Assembly: GCA_001938995.1 (NCBI GenBank)
Contig: MKZN01000002.1
Coordinates: forward strand, 62,001-126,000
DNA length: 64,000 nucleotides
Direction: 5' to 3'
Source of the DNA: Bacillus pumilus
GTDB taxonomy: Bacteria; Bacillota; Bacilli; Bacillales; Bacillaceae
Shown: positions 1 to 8,001 of the stretch, one piece after another
Layout: each line of letters opens with the position of its first letter
Position numbering within the stretch: the first letter of the stretch is position 1
Position numbers and translations under genes: made by a program
Notes under the pieces: generated by a model
Database searches by the model: none
What the model was told of the DNA's origin: nothing
What the model saw: the letters and a program-made list of their open reading frames with translations, nothing else

Positions 1-906
1 TTTTGTTAAAATCTCAATGGCCTTTTTAGCAATTGACTCAATTGGTTGACGTATAGTTGTTAATCCAGGTAGCAAAGTTTGACTGGTTTCTGTTCCATCA
101 TATCCTATGACTTTTAGTTCGGTTGGAATGTCTTTACCCCTTTTTTGTGCCTCAACTATAACAGAAGCAGCAATTAAGTCATCACTTGCAAAAATACCAT
201 CTACCTCTGGATGCTCATCGAAAAGTTTACAAATGACCTCTTGCTGAATTTTACGATCAAATGTATTTGAAATTTCATACGTATTCGGTGTCTTCCCATG
301 TTCATTCATGACATATTCATATGCTTTTCTTCTTAAATTTGCTGGTGTTTCTAGTTTAATTGGTCCGTTAATATGGATAATATGCTTACAACCTTTAGAA
401 ATTAACAATTCTGTTGCTTGTATTCCTCCAGAATAATTATCAGATGATACTGTAGGTATCTTTTTCGATAAATAATGATCAATCGCTACAATGGGAAGAG
501 TTTGGTTGTGGTAATCTAGTATACCTCGGTTATATGTCACAGCTATTACACCGTCTACCTGATTTCGTATTAACATTTCCCAATATTGCTCTTCTTTATC
601 TGTACGATTTAAACTGTTACAAAGCAACACCTTATAATTGAGCGAAGCACAGATACTTTCAATATGAAAAACCAGCTCACCAAAAAACGGATTACTTGTC
701 TGTGGTACGATGACTCCTATCAGATTTGTTCGTTTATTGAATAGAGAACGAGCAATATCATTGGGAAAGTAATTGACCTCTTTCATTGCTTTGTAGACAT
801 TTTTCTTTGTTTCATCACTTATATAACCACGATTGTTTAATACGCGAGAAACAGTTGTTGGCGAAACACCTGCTATTTTTGCCACATCGCTAATTTTGGG
901 TTTCAT
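1..906 (-). CDS. LacI-family repressor of the sucrose operon (3' end outside window)
   Basis: 302 codons are visible and the C-terminus runs off the window. The start is an ATG at 906 preceded by a strong AGGAGG. The N-terminus has the LacI helix-turn-helix with the recognition segment VSPTTVSRVLNN (residues about 15-26), followed by a periplasmic-binding-protein-like sensor core (VIVPQTSNPFFGELV, VIGYDGTETS, LTTIRQP). It is transcribed divergently from the sucrose symporter and sucrase genes, and AACCGGTT operators lie in between. It is therefore inferred to be a ScrR/CscR-like repressor that senses sucrose or fructose. The family assignment is firm; the ligand comes only from context. Confidence 0.93.
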   Translation of the reverse strand, partial: MKPKISDVAKIAGVSPTTVSRVLNNRGYISDETKKNVYKAMKEVNYFPNDIARSLFNKRTNLIGVIVPQTSNPFFGELVFHIESICASLNYKVLLCNSLNRTDKEEQYWEMLIRNQVDGVIAVTYNRGILDYHNQTLPIVAIDHYLSKKIPTVSSDNYSGGIQATELLISKGCKHIIHINGPIKLETPANLRRKAYEYVMNEHGKTPNTYEISNTFDRKIQQEVICKLFDEHPEVDGIFASDDLIAASVIVEAQKRGKDIPTELKVIGYDGTETSQTLLPGLTTIRQPIESIAKKAIEILTK

Positions 907-1201
907 CCTATTTCCTCCTAAATTCTTTAGAACCATTTATTCGTATTATACTGAGATATGTTGTAACAGTAAAATGTATTGAAATGAAAGAACTTATACT
1001 TAAATAGTTTTGTTTCATCATGCTAAACATAAACCCGGTTACATCCATTCATACTTGGACATAAGACTTTGTAAATAAATAATCTTTTTAAGAACTTACA
1101 AATTTAATAAGTCCGAAAAAGTCTAGAACATTCATATTTTAATGATAATCTATTTATGAAATGATCCAAAGAAATGTAATTATTTGAATATTCAACAATG
1201 A

Positions 1202-1236
1202 AACCGGTTGACATATGAAACCGGTTGACATAAAAT
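1202..1236 (+). promoter_or_regulatory. Promoter of the sucrose operon overlapped by two LacI operators
   Basis: TTGACA (1208-1213) and TAAAAT (1231-1236) are separated by 17 bp, a good sigma-A promoter. Two direct copies of AAACCGGTTGACAT occur at 1201-1214 and 1218-1231. Each carries the palindrome AACCGGTT typical of LacI-family operators (1202-1209 and 1219-1226). One overlaps the -35 and the other fills the spacer, so binding of the divergent repressor should block RNA polymerase. A looser copy, AAACCCGGTT, lies at 1031-1040 nearer the repressor gene. Confidence 0.75.
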
Positions 1237-1241
1237 AATAT

Positions 1242-1255
1242 TGAAAGTGCTTTCA
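1242..1255 (+). promoter_or_regulatory. Catabolite-responsive element (cre) for CcpA
   Basis: TGAAAGTGCTTTCA matches the Bacillus cre consensus TGWAARCGYTWNCW at all positions but one (T for C in the centre) and is nearly palindromic. It lies just downstream of the -10 of the sucrose promoter, a place where CcpA blocks transcription. The operon is thus expected to be both sucrose-induced and glucose-repressed. Confidence 0.7.
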
Positions 1256-1299
1256 TATTTAAAAACTATTCTACATCACTAGCTAAAGGGGCATTTAAC

Positions 1300-2553
1300 G
1301 TGAAAGGTTCAAAAAGTCTATATTGGAAGTTAAGTGCATATTTCTTCTTTTTCTTTTTTACTTGGTCTGCTAGTTATTCTTTATTTTCTATTTGGTTAGG
1401 GCAAGAAATAAAATTAAATGGTTCAGAAACAGGTTTGATCTTTTCTGTAAACGCTATCTTCGCCTTATGTATACAGCCTTTGTATGGTTACATTTCTGAC
1501 AAAATAGGTTTAAAGAAAAATGTCTTATTTTTTATCAGTTTATTACTTGTATTTGTAGGACCATTCTATATTTTTATCTATGGACCGTTATTACAATACA
1601 ATGTCATTTTAGGTGCAGTTGTTGGGGGACTATATTTAGGAGTAGCTTTTTTGGCTGGCATCGGAGCCATCGAATCTTACGTTGAAAAGATTAGTCGTAA
1701 GTATAAGTTTGAGTACGGAAAATCAAGAATGTGGGGCTCGTTAGGATGGGCAGCAGCTACATTTTTTGCAGGACAGATATTTAATATCAACCCACATATT
1801 AATTTTTGGGTAGCATCTGTTTCAGCCATCATATTGGTCACAATCATTATGTCCGTAAGAATAGAAATGACAGATCACGAAATGGAAAAAGCCGATTCTG
1901 TTACATTAACAGACGTTGGACGACTATTTCTATTAAAAGATTTTTGGTTTTTAATGATGTATGTTATCGGAGTGACATGTGTTTATAGCGTTTATGATCA
2001 ACAATTCCCAATTTATTATGCATCCTTATTTCCAACTGAAGCTTTAGGCAATCAAGTATTTGGATATTTAAATTCCTTCCAAGTATTTTTAGAAGCTGGG
2101 ATGTTGTTTCTTGCCCCATTTGTAGTCAATAAACTTGGCGCAAAGAATAGTTTAATTTTAGCAGGACTTCTAATGGCCTTTCGAATCATTGGATCTGGAC
2201 TTGTAATTGGACCAATTGGAATTTCATCCATGAAATTAATTCACGCACTTGAATTACCGATTATGTTGATTGCTATTTTCAAGTATTTAGCAGCGAATTT
2301 TGATACAAGATTATCTTCTGTATTATATTTAGTCGGTTTTCAATTTGCCTCTCAAGTAGGTGCATCTATTCTTTCACCAATCGCAGGTGGATTATACGAT
2401 AATATAGGTTTTCGTCATACCTATATCATCATGGGAATCATGGTTTTTTGTTTCACAATTATTTCAATTTTCACGTTATTAAATTCGAAAAAAGTCATAG
2501 AATCGCGAGTGAAGGTAAAAAAGGATACAAAAAGTTATCTAGGAGGATATTAG
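1300..2553 (+). CDS. Sucrose:H+ symporter of the LacY/CscB family (MFS)
   Basis: 417 aa with 12 predicted membrane segments, aligned by eye along its whole length with LacY/CscB oligosaccharide:H+ symporters (TC 2.A.1.5). It keeps the LacY Glu126 and Arg144 equivalents (IESYVEK and GKSRMWG), Asp240 (YDQQF), and His322/Glu325 (LIHALELP). The LacY charge pair Asp237/Lys358 is replaced by serines (CVYSVYDQQF and QFASQVG), as expected for the sucrose type rather than the lactose type. Translation starts at a GTG with AAAGGGG upstream. It is followed after 1 bp by the sucrase. It would import unphosphorylated sucrose without the PTS. Family is secure; substrate is strongly supported by the neighbour. 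Confidence 0.85.
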   Translation: MKGSKSLYWKLSAYFFFFFFTWSASYSLFSIWLGQEIKLNGSETGLIFSVNAIFALCIQPLYGYISDKIGLKKNVLFFISLLLVFVGPFYIFIYGPLLQYNVILGAVVGGLYLGVAFLAGIGAIESYVEKISRKYKFEYGKSRMWGSLGWAAATFFAGQIFNINPHINFWVASVSAIILVTIIMSVRIEMTDHEMEKADSVTLTDVGRLFLLKDFWFLMMYVIGVTCVYSVYDQQFPIYYASLFPTEALGNQVFGYLNSFQVFLEAGMLFLAPFVVNKLGAKNSLILAGLLMAFRIIGSGLVIGPIGISSMKLIHALELPIMLIAIFKYLAANFDTRLSSVLYLVGFQFASQVGASILSPIAGGLYDNIGFRHTYIIMGIMVFCFTIISIFTLLNSKKVIESRVKVKKDTKSYLGGY

Positions 2554-2554
2554 G

Positions 2555-4027
2555 ATGTTATCAGTAAATGGAATTCAGAAAGCAGAAGAGGCACTTAAGA
2601 ATACAAAAGAAAAAATGAATAACCGTTATCGACTAGGTTATCATATCATGGCACCAGCGAACTGGATCAATGATCCAAATGGTTTAGTACAGTATAAAGG
2701 GGAATACCACGTATTTTATCAGCATCATCCATATGATGAAAATTGGGGTCCAATGCATTGGGGACACGTAAAAAGTAAGGACCTTGTTCATTGGGAGCAC
2801 CTGCCCGTTGCCTTAGCACCTGGAGATGTTTGTGATACAGATGGATGCTTCTCAGGAAGTGCAGTCGATAATAATGGAGAACTAACTTTAATCTATACAG
2901 GACATCATTATACCGATAAAGAAAAGGACCTCTTCTATCAAAATCAAAATATTGCGGTCAGTACAGATGGTACTACATTCGAGAAAGTTGGAGAGAATCC
3001 AGTTATTGCCGAGCCACCAGCAGATAGTTCACGTCATTTTCGTGATCCAAAGGTATGGAAACATAACGATGTTTGGTATATGATTTTAGGAAATTCAACT
3101 AAGGATAATATTGGAAGAGTTATTATGTATCGTTCTTCTAATCTACGTGAATGGGAGTACATTGGCGTCCTTGCGCAAAGTGACGAGAATCTTGGATATA
3201 TGTGGGAGTGCCCAGATTTCTTTGAATTAGATGGAAAGTATGTCCTCTTGATTTCTCCACAAGGGATTCAAAAAGAAGGAGATTTATATCATAACTTATT
3301 TCAGACAGGTTATTTGATTGGAGATTATCATTACGAAACAAACGAGTTTGTGCATGGGGGATTTACTGAGTTAGATAATGGACATGACTTTTACGCGGTC
3401 CAAACATTATTGGATGAGAAAGGTCGTCGAATTGCGATTGGTTGGATGGACATGTGGGAGTCGAACATGCCAACAAAAGTAGATGGATGGTGTGGAGCAC
3501 TTACATTGCCACGTGAAGTTACACTAGGAGAAAATAATAAAGTTCTAATGAATCCAGTTGAAGAGTTACATTTATTACGTGAGATTGAACATACTATACT
3601 GACAAATCAAGTGGTTTCTGGGAATCATTTAATAGAAACAAAAGAGGATTTACTTGAAATCAAAGCTGTATTTGACCTAACCAATTGTCACTCTCAATCC
3701 GTAGGTTTAAGGGTTCGCGGAATGAATAAGGAAGAAACAGTATTAACGTATCACTTAAACAAACAGAAATTGACAATCGATTGTTCAAAGTCAGGTAAGG
3801 TGGAAGACGGAGTCAGAAATACTATCCTTAGAACAAACGAAGAGCTTTCGCTACGTATATTTATTGATCGATCTTCGATTGAAGTATTCGCAAATGAAGG
3901 ACAAACAACGATGACAAGTCGTATCTACCCGACTGAAGATAGACTAGGCATCGAGTTATTTGCAAATAGTGGTGATGTAGCAGTGAAGGAATTAACCTAT
4001 TGGAAACTAAAAGACATTTGGAAATAA
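2555..4027 (+). CDS. Sucrase / beta-fructofuranosidase (GH32)
   Basis: 490 aa without a signal peptide, so cytoplasmic. It has the three GH32 signatures: WINDPNG with the nucleophile Asp (residues about 37-43), FRDPKVW (transition-state stabiliser, about 163-169) and ECPDFF with the acid/base Glu (about 222). A C-terminal beta-sandwich follows from about residue 340. The AGGAGG ribosome site lies inside the end of the symporter gene, so the two are translationally linked. It hydrolyses sucrose, or sucrose-6-phosphate in PTS systems, to glucose and fructose. Because its partner is a proton symporter, free sucrose is the likely substrate. It could equally be named sacA/scrB by similarity. Confidence 0.9.
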   Translation: MLSVNGIQKAEEALKNTKEKMNNRYRLGYHIMAPANWINDPNGLVQYKGEYHVFYQHHPYDENWGPMHWGHVKSKDLVHWEHLPVALAPGDVCDTDGCFSGSAVDNNGELTLIYTGHHYTDKEKDLFYQNQNIAVSTDGTTFEKVGENPVIAEPPADSSRHFRDPKVWKHNDVWYMILGNSTKDNIGRVIMYRSSNLREWEYIGVLAQSDENLGYMWECPDFFELDGKYVLLISPQGIQKEGDLYHNLFQTGYLIGDYHYETNEFVHGGFTELDNGHDFYAVQTLLDEKGRRIAIGWMDMWESNMPTKVDGWCGALTLPREVTLGENNKVLMNPVEELHLLREIEHTILTNQVVSGNHLIETKEDLLEIKAVFDLTNCHSQSVGLRVRGMNKEETVLTYHLNKQKLTIDCSKSGKVEDGVRNTILRTNEELSLRIFIDRSSIEVFANEGQTTMTSRIYPTEDRLGIELFANSGDVAVKELTYWKLKDIWK

Positions 4028-4187
4028 ACGACGAATGAACAGTAGATAGTAATATAGCAAACAGAAAGAAATTAGCCCAAAAAAGGATCGTTGGAGTTTC
4101 TAGCTCGCCAATTATGATGAATGTGCCAAACAGAAAAATCGCGAAAAAGCCAATTACAGGATCTGTTAAGGGTAAATATAATGACAA
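4028..4187 (-). pseudogene. Remnant of a small membrane protein gene cut at the end of the sucrase gene
   Basis: On the minus strand, from a TTG at 4187, there are about 50 codons encoding two hydrophobic stretches (VIGFFAIFLFGTFIIIGE and ILFWANFFLFAILLSTV) that read like a genuine membrane protein. The frame then runs into the reverse complement of the sucrase gene, where the sequence looks random. This suggests that the sucrose cassette landed in or beside an older gene. No good ribosome site precedes the TTG. No family was recognised. Confidence 0.35.
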
Positions 4188-4266
4188 GGGGTACTAGGAG
4201 GTAATTCATAAAGGAGAAAGAGCGTATATTTCAGGTTAATTGGGAAGATTAGTATAGCGATTACAG

Positions 4267-4297
4267 AGAGACTACGTATAGGTAGTCTCTTTTTTTA
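4267..4297 (+). terminator. Rho-independent terminator
   Basis: Perfect 9-bp stem AGAGACTAC/GTAGTCTCT (4267-4275 and 4282-4290) with a 6-base loop and a run of T's. It ends transcription from the sucrose operon. Confidence 0.85.
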
Positions 4298-4367
4298 ATT
4301 AAAAGTATACTCAAATTTTACATGTCAAATCATCTAATATTAAAGTATCCTTAAATTTCTAAAAGCG

Positions 4368-4396
4368 TTTACATGATACATATTACCCATTATTAT
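4368..4396 (+). promoter_or_regulatory. Sigma-A-type promoter
   Basis: TTTACA (4368-4373), a 17-bp spacer and TATTAT (4391-4396). Transcription would begin near 4403. The ATG codons at 4398 and 4401 are therefore at or before the RNA start and are not credible translation starts for the next gene. Confidence 0.6.
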
Positions 4397-4439
4397 AGTG
4401 ATGTGTTGCAACACTGAAAAAGGAATTGGAGGTAATAAT

Positions 4440-4934
4440 ATAAAAAAACGTAACGTTATTCTCACGTCCTTGTTGTCGGCATCTGTGATATTCACTGGGT
4501 TTGGTTTAGATGGGGAAGTACTGGCGGAAGATGTATTTCCATCTTTGAACAATGAAAGAGTCAAGGAAGAAATAGAAGAGATGAAAGCAGAAGGAATGAC
4601 CGATGAGCAGATTAAAGAGCTTCACGAGATGAGCAAGAGGGAATATGAATCTGTATCTACGGAAGAAAAGGCAGAGGCTCTATACGAAGAGTCTCAGAAA
4701 GACATCGACCAATATATAAAAGATGGTGTAATTGATGAGTATCTTCCTAAGTACAACGAGGAAAAAGATAAGATGAGCGTGAATGCTACTGCATTAGGGA
4801 CTAAAGGCGATGTATTGGTTAGCTACGACTTGAATTCAGGTAGTTCGGCGATTGGCTTTGGACATGCGGCTGTCGTGTCGCCAATGGAATTAGTTAAATC
4901 TAATAACACGAAAGTCTTTTATCATAAAAAATAA
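4440..4934 (+). pseudogene. Exported YiiX/YycO-like (NlpC/P60 superfamily) protein, start-codon mutant and truncated
   Basis: The perfectly placed ribosome site GGAGG (4428-4432) is followed 7 bases later by ATA, not ATG, then a classic signal peptide (KKRNVILTSLLSASVIFTGF). A charged helical region follows (residues about 35-110), then GTKGDVLVSYDLNSG and FGHAAVVS. The last two are the beginning of a permuted papain-like fold, with the His of GHAAVV as a candidate catalytic residue. The frame stops about 20 residues later, before the rest of the domain. The gene therefore seems to have lost both its normal start and its C-terminal catalytic part. Translation from ATA would be weak at best. 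A role in cell-wall or lipid hydrolysis is only suggested by the fold. Confidence 0.55.
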
Positions 4935-4940
4935 AAAGTT

Positions 4941-4970
4941 AAGCAGTCGGGGGTTTCCCCTCGATTGCTT
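4941..4970 (+). terminator. Hairpin after the truncated exported protein
   Basis: A GC-rich imperfect inverted repeat, AAGCAGTCGGGGG with CCCCTCGATTGCTT around a TTT loop. It is followed by T-rich sequence (TTGCTTGCTTT) rather than a clean T-run. It may act as a weak terminator or attenuator before the lipoprotein gene. Confidence 0.45.
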
Positions 4971-5000
4971 TGCTTGCTTTAAATTGAAGGAAATGATTGA

Positions 5001-6119
5001 ATGAAATACTTTAAATTACTTTTGTCAGCTTGCTCCATAGTATTAATCTGTACAGCATGTTCAAAGAAAGAGGAGGCTGTGGTGGACTCCCCTAAGAAAG
5101 AATTGAGCAATATGAAAGATAGTAAATTTGCTATCATTTATTCGCAGGTTATGGATAGAGGATGCGAGATGGTCAACTACAACAATGAAGGAAAGAAATT
5201 GTCGAGTATAAAAATGAAAGATTGCGTGGGATTTACCTCATCGACTCAGAGCAATACTAATATCTACTTTTCATCTAACAGGTCTAACTATCATGTGTCT
5301 TTAAATAAGAAGACTGGCAAGGTAGAGCCTTTGAGTACAAAATCACTTTCAAAATCTACAGATGACGAGGGTGCATTCTTTATTAACTACTCTAATGGGT
5401 ATGTTTTACACGACATTAACGTGGGTTTTACAGAGGATGGCTTAGTAGGAGAATTAGTCTACTGGAAAGAAGATAGCGACGATAAGAAACAGATTGAACT
5501 TGAAGGGTCGTTGACTTCGGCAGTATTTGAAGACGGGGAAATATATGCCGTTATTAATAATAATAACGATAATGTTATAGCGTCTTCCATAGACCCAAAA
5601 AGTCATAAAGAAAAACGAAAAGAGATAGACATGGACTCGGTCTACTTCCCTGACAACAATGAATCTTTGAAGTCATTAAACAAAAAAGAATTGTTGGTTG
5701 CCGTAAACGATGCCGTTGATAGTAAGAAAAATTCTATGTTGGTTATACTCGACAAGAAAACTCTCGATACGAAAAGAAAGATTGTCATGGATGATGGCTT
5801 CACTATCTACAAGACCAATGTAGACACTGATAAAGTCACGATGGTTTCCTATGAAGGAGAAGTCAAGACATTCAACAGAGACCTCAAAGAGATATCTTCT
5901 GAAAAGATCCCACTTAATTTAAAATCAGATAACGAACATTTAGAAGAGGTTAAGATTTTAGATAGCAAGGTTTTCGCATTAGTAAAAATGTCTGATAGAG
6001 ATAAGAATGGAATTATTAGCAGAATTATTGAATATAATATTGAAAGTAAAGACTCTAAAGAGATATCGCTAAAATCTGATAGAGATTGGGAAATGACAGG
6101 CTTGGAAGTGGTTAAATAA
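5001..6119 (+). CDS. Putative lipoprotein, function unknown
   Basis: 372 aa with a signal peptide ending in the lipobox LICTAC (Cys20), so it is expected to be anchored to the outer face of the membrane. The rest is rich in Ser, Asp, Lys and Asn and has recurring short beta-strand patterns (NIYFSSNRSNYHVSLNKKTGKVEPL, VFEDGEIYAVINN). These resemble blades of a beta-propeller, but no named family was recognised. AAGGAAATGATTGA precedes the ATG. It lies 66 bp after the truncated exported gene and just before a small membrane protein. The three could be one locus. Confidence 0.7.
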   Translation: MKYFKLLLSACSIVLICTACSKKEEAVVDSPKKELSNMKDSKFAIIYSQVMDRGCEMVNYNNEGKKLSSIKMKDCVGFTSSTQSNTNIYFSSNRSNYHVSLNKKTGKVEPLSTKSLSKSTDDEGAFFINYSNGYVLHDINVGFTEDGLVGELVYWKEDSDDKKQIELEGSLTSAVFEDGEIYAVINNNNDNVIASSIDPKSHKEKRKEIDMDSVYFPDNNESLKSLNKKELLVAVNDAVDSKKNSMLVILDKKTLDTKRKIVMDDGFTIYKTNVDTDKVTMVSYEGEVKTFNRDLKEISSEKIPLNLKSDNEHLEEVKILDSKVFALVKMSDRDKNGIISRIIEYNIESKDSKEISLKSDRDWEMTGLEVVK

Positions 6120-6131
6120 CTGGCGAGGAGA

Positions 6132-6413
6132 GTGGAGTATATTAACTTACATTATCTTCAACCCATGGCACTTGTCTTATTCACATTACCATTATTGTAT
6201 TTGGCTTGGGGGATTATCGGCTATTTAATCTTTAAGAAGGTTTACGTGGTACTAATTATCACATTTATAACATCAACCATCTTCATATTTGTCTATACTG
6301 GGTTCGACTTGTCAAATATGTATTGGGTAGGAGTTGTGACTTTTTTATGCATGTGTACTACTTTAATAACAAAGATTATACGAGACGTTTCAAAGCGTTA
6401 TAAAAAAGCATAA
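6132..6413 (+). CDS. Small three-helix membrane protein, unknown
   Basis: About 93 aa with three hydrophobic segments (residues about 12-33, 38-56, 62-80) and a basic tail ending KRYKKA. The GTG at 6132 lies only one base after GCGAGGAG, which is too close. The true start may be a non-standard codon a few triplets later or the ATG at 6166. It is 12 bp downstream of the lipoprotein gene and followed by a terminator, so the two are probably co-transcribed. No family recognised. Confidence 0.55.
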   Translation: MEYINLHYLQPMALVLFTLPLLYLAWGIIGYLIFKKVYVVLIITFITSTIFIFVYTGFDLSNMYWVGVVTFLCMCTTLITKIIRDVSKRYKKA

Positions 6414-6421
6414 GAATGAAG

Positions 6422-6457
6422 AAGCTTACGTTTGACAACATAAGCTTTATTTTTTTC
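6422..6457 (+). terminator. Rho-independent terminator
   Basis: Stem AAGCTTA/TAAGCTT (6422-6428 and 6441-6447) followed by a long T-run. It ends the lipoprotein/membrane-protein transcript. Confidence 0.8.
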
Positions 6458-6459
6458 TT

Positions 6460-6771
6460 ACAAGGGTTCCAAGGTATGATGGTAGATGAACTGCTAGAGC
6501 GATGCATAACCGCTGCCAAGTAGAATATGAAACTGAACTTGCTCCAATTGTTCGTGAACAGCTTGAAATTATTTTTTATCAATTGTTCGTTAATCAATAT
6601 ACAAATGTCGAAAAACAAGTGTTAAAGGTCACGGCTGTTTTTTTAAGTTGGGGAATTCACGGAGCTTCTGTTGAGTGGAGAAAGAATAGTTCGCACATAT
6701 CTTCAGAAGAATTTATCAAATCAGCATTGCCGTATATCATGTCAGGAATTGATTTTAAGCATAACAGGTAG
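6460..6771 (+). pseudogene. C-terminal remnant of a TetR/AcrR-family regulator
   Basis: The frame from 6502 encodes about 89 aa (LAPIVREQLEIIFYQLF, VTAVFLSWGIHGASVEWRK) that look like the ligand-binding C-terminal half of a TetR regulator. There is no helix-turn-helix domain. Just upstream, a second frame reads GFQGMMVDELLERCITAAK before a TAG, and it looks like the preceding segment of the same protein. There is therefore probably also a frameshift near 6520. A terminator sits directly upstream and no promoter or ribosome site is seen. Not expected to be functional. Confidence 0.65.
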
Positions 6772-6843
6772 ACAACTTGACAATGTTTAACCGCTCCACT
6801 AATATAAATGCTATAGCATATAAAATTGTTAGAGGGTGTTTAC

Positions 6844-7269
6844 ATGAAGTTACATGATTTAATAGGTTATCTCGTTCATCGCACTGATGTGAAAATGACG
6901 AATTATTTTACGAATAGGTTAAAGCCGTACGGAGTTACACCAGAACAGTGGAGCATTATTAGTATTCTTAGCCGTGAAAAAGGCTCGACTCAAAAGGAAT
7001 TGGCAGAAGGCATTGATAAAAATCAAACCACTGTCGTAAGAATGATCCAGTCAATGGAACGAAAAGGGCTTGTCAAAAAAATCTATAATGAACAAGACCG
7101 GCGCTCGCATCACCTGTTTTTAACAGAAAAAGGGGACAAGATCAAAAAGGCGATTCTTCCTGTCGTCATGGATGCACATCGAACTGTGACAAATCAATTA
7201 AGCGATGAAGAGATTCAACAATTAAAATTACTTTTAAACAAATTATTTCATTCACACTATTCATCTTGA
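6844..7269 (+). CDS. MarR-family transcriptional regulator
   Basis: 141 aa from the ATG at 6844, chosen because GAGGGTG lies at the right distance; an upstream TTG in frame is less likely. It has a winged helix-turn-helix: GSTQKELAEGIDKNQTTVVRMIQSMERKGLVKK (residues about 46-78) and the wing DRRSHHLFLTEKG (about 84-96). It lacks an obvious conserved Cys for redox sensing. It lies 90 bp upstream of a DoxX-family gene on the same strand and may control it and itself. Confidence 0.9.
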   Translation: MKLHDLIGYLVHRTDVKMTNYFTNRLKPYGVTPEQWSIISILSREKGSTQKELAEGIDKNQTTVVRMIQSMERKGLVKKIYNEQDRRSHHLFLTEKGDKIKKAILPVVMDAHRTVTNQLSDEEIQQLKLLLNKLFHSHYSS

Positions 7270-7360
7270 TAAATCTGTAAGGTTGGAACAACCTCTATTT
7301 TGGTACGATATATGCTATGACATATAAATTTCACCTTTTGGTCAAATAACTTAGAAAGAT

Positions 7361-7708
7361 GTGATCACTATTTTCATTCTTATTCTACAAATTGTATTGG
7401 CCGTTTTCTTTTTCCTAACAGGAACAAAAATCATATCAGGAAAAATGGCAGAAGAGTTCAAACGATTTGGTTTACCCGCATTTTTCAATGTTTTAACGGG
7501 GGCTCTTGAGCTAATAGGCGCTGCTGGAATGCTAGCTGGCATATGGATGCCAACATTAGCATTATTATCAGGCTTATTGTTAGGAGGCACGATGCTGGCA
7601 GCTGCATTTACTCTGATCGTATTGGCCAAAGACCCCTTTAAAAAAGCAATCCCTGCACTTGTTTTATTCGCTCTTAGTATTGGGGTCAGCTTATACCACA
7701 TTCTTTAA
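7361..7708 (+). CDS. DoxX-family membrane protein
   Basis: 115 aa with four hydrophobic helices. The patterns LTGTKIISGKMAEEFKRFGLP and NVLTGALELIGAAGMLAGIW are typical of DoxX/DoxD-like proteins. Translation begins at GTG with a weak AGAAAG upstream. Such genes often pair with MarR regulators in Bacillus and are linked to stress by quinones or solvents. That role is inferred, not visible here. A strong terminator follows. Confidence 0.85.
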   Translation: MITIFILILQIVLAVFFFLTGTKIISGKMAEEFKRFGLPAFFNVLTGALELIGAAGMLAGIWMPTLALLSGLLLGGTMLAAAFTLIVLAKDPFKKAIPALVLFALSIGVSLYHIL

Positions 7709-7734
7709 GTTCATATCAAGGTAAGTCACAATAA

Positions 7735-7783
7735 CCTAAACAAATATCCATTGTTCTAATGGTGGATTGTGTTTAGGTTTTTT
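7735..7783 (+). terminator. Terminator after the DoxX gene, shared by convergent genes
   Basis: Long imperfect stem beginning CCTAAACA and closing TGTTTAGG (7735-7742 and 7770-7777), with an internal TCCATT/AATGGTGGA stem, followed by TTTTTT. The T-run is on the plus strand. Confidence 0.75.
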
Positions 7784-7970
7784 AGCGATTGAATCGTTTT
7801 CGAAGAACTAGGCATGAGATAGCAAAAACTGCGAAAGCGCCTGCTGATCCAGCAGTAAACATCAGCCCAGATTGTTCTAGTTTGGATTTGAATAACAAAG
7901 GGACAGAAAGAATGAGCGCGGCACCACTAAAGCCCAATCCTAATATCAACATTGCCAATAATTTATTCAT
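7782..7970 (-). CDS. Small membrane protein, unknown
   Basis: 62 aa with two hydrophobic helices (residues about 4-26 and 35-55) and a basic end, VLRKRFNR. The ATG at 7970 is preceded by GAGGTG at a suitable distance. It is convergent with the DoxX gene and ends in its terminator. No family recognised. Confidence 0.65.
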   Translation of the reverse strand: MNKLLAMLILGLGFSGAALILSVPLLFKSKLEQSGLMFTAGSAGAFAVFAISCLVLRKRFNR

Positions 7971-8001
7971 AGAAACACCTCTTACACTTAGAGTTAGAAC
8001 A

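Noticed and set aside
4398..4439. Start of the exported protein at ATG 4398 or 4401 (MMCCNTEK...)
   Set aside because: These codons overlap the predicted -10/transcription start and lie before a perfectly placed ribosome site; the signal peptide begins at 4440.
7789..8001. N-terminal extension of the DGQHR-like frame
   Set aside because: It is antisense to the small membrane protein gene at 7782-7970 and does not look like protein. The frame more likely begins near 8002 and is a remnant.
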